Below, one piece after another: positions 45,789-55,670 of a DNA stretch of 64,000 nt. The translations under genes and the position numbers were made by a program. Below the pieces are notes generated by a model, which saw only the letters and a list, made by a program, of their open reading frames with translations, did not search any database and had not been told where the DNA came from. How positions within the stretch are numbered: the first letter of the stretch is position 1; each line of letters begins with the position of its first letter. This stretch comes from Armigeres subalbatus (lineage: Eukaryota > Arthropoda > Insecta > Diptera > Culicidae): the NCBI RefSeq assembly GCF_024139115.2, contig NC_085141.1, positions 171,938,994 to 172,002,993 on the forward strand. The letters run 5' to 3'.

Positions 45789-46770
45789 CCGCCGGAAATA
45801 AGTATAAAGACAAGCATGATTTTCATACATTTTCATCATGATTGAGGATCGATATCTCGATTCGTAGCGATTCGATTTGGCTGAAATTTTACTAGGCACC
45901 TGTTTTTAACTTGAACTTTCGATCTTTGAGTAAATGGTATAGGGTAAAATACCCAATAGTGGACCCCCTAGTAGCGGAATTTTGCTCTTCCTGTCATAAG
46001 GCTAACAAATTTTCAACATATTAACTCTGCTTGATATCTAACAACAAGCTCTGCATCCCCTCTTCATGATACATGCATAAACCACCCAAATACACGACGT
46101 TCTTCGTTGAAATTAGCATTTTAAAGTCTAACTGAATTCGCCCTATAGTAGACCCTCTGGGGGTCCATAATAGGAAATTGCTTCCCTATAGTCGACACTT
46201 CATTTGATTTTCATGTCCCGTTTCGGGACGTTCTTCTTCCCTATTATGGACCCCCCAAAATATTCCTATAATGGACACTCTCGTGTTTATTTTTTATAGA
46301 ATTGTAAAAAATCATCTAATTTGACTTTCCATTGCATTTCCAATGCATGTAATCAAATCATAGGACTGTAAGTTAGGTTCTCCCGATAGAATTTCATAGC
46401 AAAATGTTGACATTGTGCAGTAATAATGCAAAAATGGCTGGAGGGTCCACTATTGGTTGGGGGTCCACTATTGGACACTTTACCCTACATCTTTGTTGAC
46501 CTCAAAATCTGGAAATAATTATAAAGACACCACTTTTTTATATGGTGGAGCTCCATACAACGGAACTGTCTTTATAATTATTTCCAACAGAAATTCTGGT
46601 TATAGAATATATGCAGAAATGTAACTATCATTGAATAAAAATTCAAGTCATTTTTGGCTTGTTGGCAAAAAATCAGCCCAATCGAATCGCTAAGAATCGA
46701 GATATTGACTTCCCAATGTGGCCATTTTGTATGGAAACCGAGCTTGTCTTTATACTTATTTCCACCAGTG
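45789..46770. mobile_element. inverted-repeat element split by a TA-MITE
   Basis: The left end GGAAATAAGTATAAAGACAA and the right end TTGTCTTTATACTTATTTCC are inverted, with TA outside. An inner pair GGAAATAATTATAAAGAC is also inverted. A 544 bp MITE (45942-46485) sits in the middle; without it the unit is about 440 bp. Confidence 0.65.
45942..46485 (-). mobile_element. TA-MITE family, full copy 1
   Basis: The ends GGGTAAAATACCCAATAGTG and GGGTAAAGTGTCCAATAGTG (right end, inverted) are flanked by TA (45940-45941 and 46486-46487). Several TAGGG/GTCCACTAT motifs lie inside. It is the near-identical inverse of 48261-48791. Confidence 0.85.
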
Positions 46771-46789
46771 TATAATCTTGCAATTTTTA

Positions 46790-46953
46790 AAATTCTCGCT
46801 TAACTTTTCAAAAGGTCCTAAGTAAAATTTTTTCATGAATTGATTTGAATACAGCAATCAATAGCTTTCTTGTTGTTGTATTGATTGCGCTATTAAAATT
46901 AATTCATGAAAAAAATGTTACTTAGGTCCTTTTGAAAAGTTAAGCGAGAATTA
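46790..46953. repeat. palindrome
   Basis: AATTCTCGCTTAACTTTTCA and following AAAGGACCTAAGTAA-type sequence pair with their complement. The centre is near 46870. No clear target duplication. Confidence 0.65.
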
Positions 46954-47097
46954 TTTGAAGAACAATTATTGCTTCTCATATCTCGCTGTGGATGTTTTTT
47001 CGTGATTCTACTTTTTCTTTTTTGGTTTTTCTCCTAACGTATTGGCCCACAGGCCGTTGAAAGGGAAGTAGAAAACGGGAAAACGTCAAACCATCAA

Positions 47098-47260
47098 GGG
47101 GTCTTTCATAAATTACGTAACACTATAGGAAGAGGGAGGGGGTCAGTCCGAGCGTTACGTTCCATACAAAAAATAGACCTTCCATACAAAAGGGTTTCAA
47201 GGGGGAAGGCGGGGATTCAAAATCATCAAATTTAGCGTTACGTAATGTATGAAAGACCCC
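47098..47260. mobile_element. TTACGTAA-type MITE, copy C
   Basis: The ends GGGGTCTTTCATAAATTACG and CGTAATGTATGAAAGACCCC are inverted, with AGCGTTACGT inside and GGGAGGGGG runs. Same architecture as 28599-28754 and 22043-22207. Confidence 0.75.
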
Positions 47261-47333
47261 AAGATGTGTGGCAAAATGGGCAAAACAGTTCGCTCTTCAA
47301 TGCATTCCATTGACCAGTGCATGATGACGTAGG

Positions 47334-47568
47334 TTGACAATTCACAGAGCTTGTTTACAGGGACTTAGTCTCTGGAGCAGCTTCCGGAAAAACTGTTTTG
47401 CGATCAATTAAGAATATTGTTGTCTGCTGTGGTGGATTTATAGTAGGAATCAAAGCATATCACTAAAATATTCGGATCAAAAAGATTTCGAACGAAAATT
47501 ACGGATTTTTATTTTCAGCTAATCGATTTTAATTCTAACACCCTGTAAACAAGCTCTGTGAACTGTCA
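47334..47568. mobile_element. inverted-repeat MITE, TTGACA ends
   Basis: TTGACAATTCACAGAGCTTG...TTTACAGGG at the left and its complement at the right enclose 235 bp. Confidence 0.6.
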
Positions 47569-48258
47569 AATAATTGAGGTTAAGTCAAGATCTTGCATTG
47601 GTCTATTGTTGTGATTGAAAGATTGGGGGTGGAAGTATCTGGGAAAATTCTGTGGAAAACGCCGCATGTGTTTACAACTAGTAGATAGAAAACCGAAAAT
47701 AGGTCGACTTCTTTGCAATACTAAACTCAGGTGAACTTCTGGATACTCGTGTCAGTGACGATGAATGTTAATTAGTCATATTTTTGCGCAGACGGTGAAT
47801 TGGTAAGCTAACTGAATTACCTACGGTTTTATGTTTTCCATGATTCATCATGGAATCTGTTAATTTCTAACTAAACCAAAATAACATCACATAAAATCAT
47901 ATGGTAAATAGCAACTTCAGCAGGCCTATTTAATGGTTGGACAAGTCAGAGACGATGGTATTATATAGAGACACGCGGAGAGAATAAAAGCAATTCTGGC
48001 TTCACGGCCAGCAGACAAAAAAAATCTGTGCGATCGGCAACATAAAAATTTGTGAGAACTTGAAGTGACTCTCAGTGTGAGCAGTTATTTCGTTTGCTCC
48101 AACTACATATTTTGCATTCTTTAGCACCATTCCCTTATATTCAACAATAAATATGATTAACTATCATATATAAATTTGCAATGAAAACTATAAAAACATC
48201 TTCATTTACTGAACTATTCAAACTTTTTCAAAATTTCTTTAATGTTGATTACAATACC
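47569..48258. other. intergenic, nothing recognised
   Basis: AT-rich; no ORF, gene or inverted repeat supported. Confidence 0.4.
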
Positions 48259-48260
48259 TA

Positions 48261-48791
48261 GGGTAAAGTGTCCAATAGTGGACCCCCAACCAATAGTGGA
48301 CCCTCCAGCCATTTTTGCATTATTACTGCACAATGTCAACATTTTGCTATGAAATTCTATCGGGAGAACCTAACTTACAGTCCTATGATTTGATTACATG
48401 CATTGGAAATGCTATGGAAAGTCAAATTAGATGATTTTTTACAATTCTTTAAAAAATAAACACGAGAGTGTCCATTATAGGAATATTTTGGGGGGTCCAT
48501 AATAGGGAAGAAGAACGTCCCGAAACGGGACATGAAAATCAAATGAAGTGTCGACTATAGGGAAGCAATTTCCTAGAGGGTCCACTATAGGGCGAATTCA
48601 GTTAGACTTTAAAATGCTAATTTCAACGAAGAACGTTGTGTATTTGGGTGGTTTATGCATGTATCGTGAAGAGGGAATGCAGAGCTTGTTGTTAGATATC
48701 AAGCAGAGTTAATATGTTGAAAATTTGTTAGCCTTATGACAGGAAGAGCAAAATTCCGCTACTAGGGTGTCCACTATTGGGTATTTTACCC
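48261..48791 (+). mobile_element. TA-MITE family, full copy 2
   Basis: 531 bp, flanked by TA (48259-48260 and 48792-48793), with the same ends as 45942-46485 in opposite orientation. The two copies could pair over most of their length. Confidence 0.85.
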
Positions 48792-48793
48792 TA

Positions 48794-49503
48794 TCTTGTA
48801 TTTAGTACCGATTGGTAATGTTTGTTTACTTTGCTCGTTTGGTACCGCGTGTGACGGTTCGTTTGGCACTTTCGGCTTCACTGTTTGCGGGTCTCTATCT
48901 ATAAACAACGTCTCTGGGACAAGTGATATCTCATACCTAACCATTTTTCTCAATTATGGTAAACATGCATTGTACAAAGTTTCAAAGGTTTGGTCTAAGA
49001 AATAAATCTTTTGAACCACTGCCAATAGGAAAAATCTGCCAAAGCCGTTCTTTCTTCTGTTTCTTTAAGAAGTTAATTAATCAAATGTTAAAATTGAATT
49101 AAGCTAACGATCATCCTGTCCTAAATTGTTTCTGTATATCGTGAAAGATCTCATAAGTGACAATACTAATATAGAAGATTTTATAGTGCGGTTCAGCATT
49201 ACCGTTGAGTTAATTTTTCTTAGTTTACTAGGTATTATAATAATTCGAATAAATATTGCCCCTTTATGAAATGCTCATACGATAGGCAAGGATTTCTCCC
49301 GTTCAACATTTGGCATTTTCCCTCAGACATGTTTCTCATTACGATGTTAAACTACTCTCACGGTGTTCATTCACGGTGGATCTCTAATTCTAAAAATAAC
49401 GCATTTTCATCCGACAGTGCTTTTTACGTTTTCATCTCTCTTTCGTCTTCGCACCCCATAAGAAGTCAGTCGCACATTTCTCAGGTAGACAGCGCTGTTC
49501 TTT
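48794..49503. other. Unc-45 distal 5' flank
   Basis: AT-rich. Short ORFs (48796-49005, 49266-49505) have no domain. Nothing recognised. Confidence 0.4.
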
Positions 49504-49630
49504 AGAACCTAACAGAACTATCGAGAATTTTCCGATTTTCTGACGAAACAGCCATATATATATTTGGAAAGAATCGTCGCCTGTGGGATCGTTATAAAAG
49601 TTGTTCAACAGAGTAGCTTGCAGGTCAGTA
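49504..49630 (+). promoter_or_regulatory. Unc-45 promoter: HSE-like array, TATA, initiator
   Basis: Five nGAAn/nTTCn units lie on one 5-bp grid at 49504, 49514, 49524, 49529 (inverted) and 49544. The 49524/49529 pair is a perfect AGAATTTTCC dyad. TATAAAAG is at 49593-49600 and TCAGTA, an initiator, at 49625-49630, about 32 bp downstream. This is the layout of a stress-inducible insect promoter. Seen directly: motifs and spacing. Inferred: HSF control, which suits an HSP90 co-chaperone. A TTTCAG just before TTGGCAGCAAAATGG may end a 5' UTR intron. Confidence 0.6.
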
Positions 49631-49716
49631 GTACTTCAGTTTCTTAACAAAAAAAAAAAGAATTCAACGTAATATCTAAGCTTGCATACCAAATTGTAAT
49701 TTCAGTTGGCAGCAAA

Positions 49717-52669
49717 ATGGTCAGTGAGAATCCACAAAAACCTCGTGAAGACCCTAATGTTTGCAAGGAACGAGGCAATGAGGAGTTCAAAAATGGGTAC
49801 TGGGATACGGCCATAACTTGGTACAGTAAGGCGATCGAGTTCGGTGAGAAGCACAAAGACTTGCCAGTTTATTACAAGAATCGTGCCGCAGCTTATCTCA
49901 AGCTCGAAAAGTTTGAACGTGCGATCGAAGACTGCACCAAATCCTTGGATGATTGTCCAAACGATCCGAAGGCATTGTTCCGTAGATCGCAGGCGTATGA
50001 GGCTCTTCAGCGGTTCGAGGAAGCGTACAAGGATCTTCGAACCATCCACACTCAGGATCCGAACAACAAGATGATCAAACCGCATTTAGAAAGACTACAT
50101 GCAATTGTGCAAGAACGGGCTCGTGATCGGGCACAGACATCCAACAAGGTCACGAAGATGTTCGAGATCGCTTTCGATATTGCTGCCCCTAAAGAAAAGC
50201 GTGAACAAGCCATGAATAATATTGTCGTGCTAGCTCGCGAAACGGCCGGAGCTGAAGTTATGTTGAGGGACGGTCTGGTAACTCGAATCGGTAAGCTGCT
50301 TAAAGTTGAGAAGAATAATGAAATCATCATAAATGCGGTTCGGGCAATCGACGAAGTGTGCACGAAGAGTCCGGATCGAACCAAAATCGTAATCAAAGAA
50401 TTGGGTATTCCCTGGTTTCTGCAAATCCTCGATAGTAACTTGGAAGATCGCGTAATAGCGTCGCAACATTGCATGCAAACGGTTCTAAATTCTCTCTCCG
50501 GGTTGGAGAACAAGGACGATTCCAAACCAAACAAAGAACTAGTTGAAGACAACAAGCAACTGATTGATACACTTCTTAGCTGCTTGGTATATTCAATTAC
50601 AGAACGCATCATCACTGGTTTGGCACGTGATGCCATAATGGAGCTTATCATTCGAAACGTGCATTACCAGACTATTGACTGGGCAGAACGTTTAGTAGAG
50701 ATGAAAGGACTCTTTCGTTTAATGGAGGTTTGTTCAGAATTGGAAGAATACAAGTACGAGAGTGCTATGAACATTACTCCATCTTCGCGAACTATTGCCT
50801 CCGTTTGTTTGGCTCGGATCTACGAGAATATGTACTACGATGCAGCGAGAGAAAAATTCAACGAGCAAATTAGTGACTTCGTGAAGGATAAACTACTAGA
50901 TCCAGATCATGAATCGAAGGTTCGAGTTACGGTGGCCATCACTTCGCTTTTGTTGGGTCCGTTAGATGCTGGAAATGCTTTAATCTCCAGGGATGGAATT
51001 ATGCAAATGATTTTGGCTATGGCTCAGTCGGACATTGTGTTGGAGCAGAAGGTAGGTTGACAACAGTGTTACATATATAGTTATTTCTGCTTGAGTTCCT
51101 GTATATCTGATAAATGTCTATACTAACACAATTATTCTCATCGTTCTGCAGGTTGCTTGTGAATGCATAATAGCCGCCGCCTCAAAGAAAGATAAAGCCA
51201 AGGGCTTAGTCGAAACTGGAGCAGAAATCCTCAAAAAATTATACACCTCCAAAAACGAAGAAATTCGCGTCCGCGCTCTGGTAGGTCTGTGCAAGCTGGG
51301 GAGTTCCGGTGGATTGGACGCTTCCATTCGTCCATTCGCGGACGGCTCGACGAAGAAACTAGCCGAGGCTTGCCGTAAATTTCTCATTAAGCCCGGCAAA
51401 GATAAGGACATTCGAAAATTTGCCGCCGAAGGATTGGCTTATCTCACACTGGATGCCGATGTGAAAGAGAAACTGGTTGAGGATCGTTCCGCCATTCAGG
51501 GGCTCATTGAACTGGCCAAAACTGGAGACCAGTCAGCAATCTATGGTGTAGTGACTACGTTGGTCAATTTGGTCAACGCATACGAAAAACAGGAATTGCT
51601 CCCGGAACTGGTTAAACTGGCCAAATTTGCGAAACATCACATTCCGGAAGAACACGAATTGGACGATCCAGATTTTGTCAGCGGTCGTATCATTGTGCTA
51701 GCCAATGAAGGTGTAACTTCCGGTCTGGTTGCTCTGTGCAAAACCGAAAGCGATAACAGCAAGGAAATGATTGCCCGCGTCTTCAATGCTCTCTGCAGTG
51801 AGCAAGAGGTTCGCGGCAAAGTCGTCCAGCAGGGAGGAGCGAAAGTTTTGCTTCCACTGTCTTTGAAGGGAACGGCCAATGGTAAACGTCATGCTGCACA
51901 AGCACTATCCCGCATTGGAATCACAATCAACCCGGAAACTGCTTTCCCCGGCCAACGAAACCTGGAAGTAATTCGACCATTACTTAATCAGTTGCATCCG
52001 GACTGTTCATCGCTGGAGAATTTCGAAGCGCTCATGGCACTTTGCAATCTCGCATCAATGAACGAATCAACTCGGCAGCGTATCATCAAAGAGCAAGGTA
52101 TCAGCAAAATTGAAACATATATGTCTGAGGACCACATGATGCTGAGGCGGGCCGCGACCCAAGTTATTTGCAACATGGTGCAATCTCCTGATATTATTAA
52201 AATGCACGAAAAAGAAAACGACAGAATTAAATTCCTGGTTTTGCTCACAATGGAAGAGGATGAAGATACTGCAATGGCCGCTGCAGGAGCGCTAGCGTAT
52301 CTTACTGCAGTCAGCGATTCCTGCTGCGAGAAGACATTCAGCCCTACATGTTGGCAGGAAGCCTTCAGTACATTAGTCGCCAACCCAAGCCCAGAAGTAC
52401 AGCATCGCGGCATCGTCATCATTTATAACATCATCAAATCGAACAAAACGCTGGCAGAGAAAATTTTCGATACGCCCCTACTACGGATGTTGTACGGTGT
52501 AACGCAACTAAATGATGAACAGCGAGCCAAAGCCATCGAAATGGCCCAAAAGTGCCTGAAAGTAGCAGAAGAGTATAAACTTATTGAGGAGAACAAGGAT
52601 GCCGACTTGGCGCCGGATGTGTTTGAACAGCACAAGCAAGACGCGACTATTGAAGAGATTGACGAGTAA
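49717..52669 (+). CDS. Unc-45: Unc-45 myosin/HSP90 co-chaperone
   Basis: Cytoplasmic chaperone for folding and assembly of muscle and non-muscle myosin; it recruits HSP90 through its TPR domain and binds myosin through its UCS domain. Exons 49717-51051 and 51152-52669 are joined across a 100 bp GT-AG intron in phase 0. The product is 950 aa, against about 930-950 in animals. Residues ~7-120 hold three TPR repeats (ERGNEEFKNGYWDTAITWYS, YYKNRAAAYLKLEKFERAIE, ALFRRSQAYEALQRFEEAYK). Armadillo-like helices follow through the central and C-terminal UCS region, with EGLAYLTLDADVKEKL, SRIGITINPETAFPGQRNLE and AAGALAYLT. The protein ends EEIDE. Nothing is broken. The ATG chosen is the first in frame after a likely acceptor (TTTCAG) and has a good AAAATGG context. 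ATTAAA at 52760 is a possible poly(A) signal. A long antisense ORF (50052-50651) is a shadow. Confidence 0.96.
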
Positions 52670-53289
52670 GGTGATGTGACTTTATGCAAGCATCTACCAC
52701 GTACTGAAAATATATTACAAGGAAAGCATATTGCATAACTCTTTGTTGTTTCAATTTATATTAAAGTTTGTTGTTTTTCACACATTTTACACCCTGTTAG
52801 CGGAGTAGATTTGAATGCGTGATTGTATTTAGTATTCCTTAATTTATGCCAGACAAGCGTACTTACACCATCACCACACGTATGTTATAACAATCTTGCA
52901 AATGCTATAAACATACGAAAATCTATAAATAGAAGGATTACTTTAATTTCTTTGTCAAATAATGAAAACTAGGATTAGTGATTTCATAATAAATTAAATA
53001 TAAAGTATATCAAAAATAATATTTCTTTAATTCCGAACAATTCCAATAATAATATTTTGAATGAAAATATGAATGAATGAAATTTACTTTTGCGAATTAA
53101 AAAGAATAGGTATTAGGTCTTTGAATATTTTTTTAATTCAAATATTTTATTTTAATAAACAATCTCGCAATACCTAATTAACGGTATACAGCTACGCATA
53201 ATGGAGTAGGTATCCTTATCCACTGGACTTGATCGTTCGGAGGACATTCAGTGCCCTCAGGTGGTCTTTAACTGCAAAAAGCCGTCGTG
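52670..53289. other. Unc-45 3' UTR and flank
   Basis: AT-rich, with a possible poly(A) signal ATTAAA at 52760-52765 and further AATAAA-like sequences near 52990. No other feature is seen. Confidence 0.45.
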
Positions 53290-53525
53290 AACGAGAAGAT
53301 GGAGGAATCGTACATCAGACTGAAAAGCTAAGATAAACTGATTGGACTAGTCATCGACACGTGGAAGATGAAGTACATTATAGGAAGAGGATCAAGAGAG
53401 GACAACGTAAGCCACCCACCACGAGTTTGTATTGGTGGTGACGAAATCGAGGTGATTAAACAATTCGTGTACTTGAGCTCACCGGTGACCTCCGATAACG
53501 ATACCAACAGAGAAATTCGGAGATG
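53290..53525 (+). pseudogene. RTE LINE copy 1, RT part before the split
   Basis: It encodes MKYIIGRGSREDNVSHPPRV and EIEVIKQFVYL, the post-palm segment of an RTE-type RT, collinear with 58790-58990. It stops at REIRR, where RTE copy 2 is inserted, and resumes at about 55394. A decayed EEAYIRLK-like stretch precedes it near 53300. Confidence 0.75.
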
Positions 53526-53539
53526 GAGATGGAGATGGC

Positions 53540-55379
53540 GGGCCGCGTGGTGGGGGTGGTGGTGGCCGATCAATGAAAGAATGTGCAGGTTGAGGATCAA
53601 AGGGCGGTTCTTCAACTTCAGCATAATCAACGTCCATAGCCCACACTCCGGAAGCACTGATGATGATAAGGACGCATTCTACGCGCAGCTCGAACGTGAG
53701 TACGACAGCTGCCCAAGCCACGACGTCAAAATCATCATAGGAGATTTGAACGCTCAGGTTGGCCAAGAGGAGGAGTTTAGACCGACTATTGGAAAGTTCA
53801 GCGCTCACCGGCTGACGAACGAAAACGGCCTACGACTAATTGATTTCGCCGCCTCCAAGAATATGGCCATTCGCAGCACCTACCTCCAACACAGCCTCCC
53901 GTATCGGTACACCTGGAGATCACCACTGCAGTCAGAATAACAAATCGACCACGTTCTGATTGATGGACGGCACTTCTCCGACATTATCGACGTCAGGACA
54001 TATCGTGGCGCTCACATCGACTCTGACCACTATCTGGTGATGGTTAAACTGCGCCCAAAACTATCCGTCATCAACAATGTTCGGTACTGACGACCGCCGC
54101 GGTACGACCTAGAGCGACTGAAGCAACCTGATGTCGCCACTGCATACGCGCAGCATCTCGAGGCAGCGTTGCCGGAAGAGGGTGAGCTCGATGGGGCCCC
54201 TCTTGAGGACTGCTGGAGTACAGTTAAAGCAGCCATTAACGACGCAGCGGAGAACAACGTCGGGTATATGGGTCGAAGTCGACGGAACGATTGGTTCGAC
54301 GAAGAGTGCAGACAGATTCTGGAGGAGAGGGACGCAGTGCGGGCGGAGCTGAGCTCATCAAGATGGTCCCGGAAAAGCTGGCCACTTGCCTGCACAAACT
54401 GATAGTCAGAATCTGGGAAACCGAACAGCTACCGGATGAGTGGAAGGACGGGGTTATATGCCCCATCTACAAGAAAGGCGACAAACTGGAGTGTAAGAAC
54501 TTTCGAGCGATCACCATCCTTAATGCCGCCTACAAAGTGATATCCCAGATCATCTTCCGTCGTCTGTCACCATTAGTGAACGAGTTCGTGGGAAGTTATC
54601 AAGCCGGCAAAATCGTCAAAAAATATGGAATTTTGTTCCCAAAGACACTATATATCTAAAACTAATAGTTTTGGCGCAAACATTTTAGTCTTGCTAGATC
54701 CGACTCTGGGACCATTGTGCAGTGTTACGATAGACGGGGATACCTTCGAGGTGGTCGAGGAATTCGTCTACCTCGGATCCTTGCTAACGGCTGACAACAA
54801 CGTTAGTCGTGAAATACGAAGGCGCATTATCTGTGGAAGTCGGGCCTACTACGGGCTCCAGAAGAAACTGCGGTCAAAAAAGATTCGCCATCGCACCAAA
54901 TGTCATGTACAAGACACTTATAAGACCGGTAGTCCTCTACGGACATGAAACATGGACAATGCTCGAGGAGGACTTGCAAGCACTCGGAGTATTCGAGAGA
55001 CGGGTGCTTAGGACCATCTTTGGCGGTGTGCAAGAAGACGGTGTGTGGCGGCGAAGAATGAACCATGAGCTCGCCCAACTCTACGGCGAACCCAGTATCC
55101 AGAAGGTAGCTAAAGCCGGAAGGGTACGATGGGCAGGACATGTTGCAAGAATGCCGGACAGCAACCCTGCAAAGATGTTGTTCGCTTCCGATCCGGCAGG
55201 TACGAGACGGCGTGGAGCGCAGCGAGCGAGATGGGCAGACCAGGTGCAAAACGACTTGGCGAGCGTGGGGCGTATCCGAGGATGGAGAGATGCGGCCTCG
55301 AACCGTGTATTGTGGCGTCAAATTGTTGATTCAGTTTTATCTGTTTAGATGTAAACTAAATAAATGAATGATATGAAAT
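53540..55379 (+). pseudogene. RTE LINE copy 2, inserted in copy 1
   Basis: 5'-truncated RTE-clade element. 53560-54080 encodes an APE-type endonuclease (INVHSPHSGS; IIIGDLNAQVG with catalytic [15 protein letters not shown]; and HIDSDHYLV with the final SDH) broken by two stops. 54100-54350 is the linker. 54360-54610 is the RT start (LPDEWKDGVICPIYKKGDK, CKNFRAITILNAAYKVIS). The RT palm is missing, replaced by about 90 bp of unrelated sequence (54610-54700). The C-terminus runs to 55348 over two frames (FEVVEEFVYLGSL; YGHETWTMLEED; VRWAGHVARMPDSNP; GWRDAASNRVLW). A 14-bp duplication GAGATGGAGATGGC flanks the copy (53526-53539 and 55380-55393). Confidence 0.8.
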
Positions 55380-55393
55380 GAGATGGAGATGGC

Positions 55394-55670
55394 AGACAAT
55401 CGTACGTACTTTGGACTCCGCAAAACTCTCCGATAGAATAGAGTTTGCCGCCGTACCAAGCTGGCTATCTACAAAACGCTTATAATACCGGGAGTTCTTT
55501 ATGGTTACGAGACCAGGGCGATGCTTGTGGAGGACCAACGCGAGTTTTCAAAAGGAAAGTGTTGCATACCATCTATGGTGGGATACAGATGGATGGTACG
55601 TGGATGAGGCGAATGAACCACGAGTTGCATGAGCTGCTGGGAGAACCATCCATCGTATCGAATTTCGTTA
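55394..55670 (+). pseudogene. RTE LINE copy 1, continuation after the split
   Basis: It resumes with NRTYFGLRKTLR, then IYKTLI, PGVLYGYET, VEDQRE and NHELHELLGEPS across frameshifts, collinear with 59010-59290. Together with 53290-53525 it makes one decayed copy. Confidence 0.7.

Noticed and set aside
50052..50651. 199-codon antisense ORF in Unc-45
   Set aside because: Shadow of the Unc-45 exon; no own domain or codon pattern.
53368..53940. 190-codon protein with Trp/Arg repeat
   Set aside because: It is a chimera across a LINE-in-LINE junction through a GGAGAT microsatellite.
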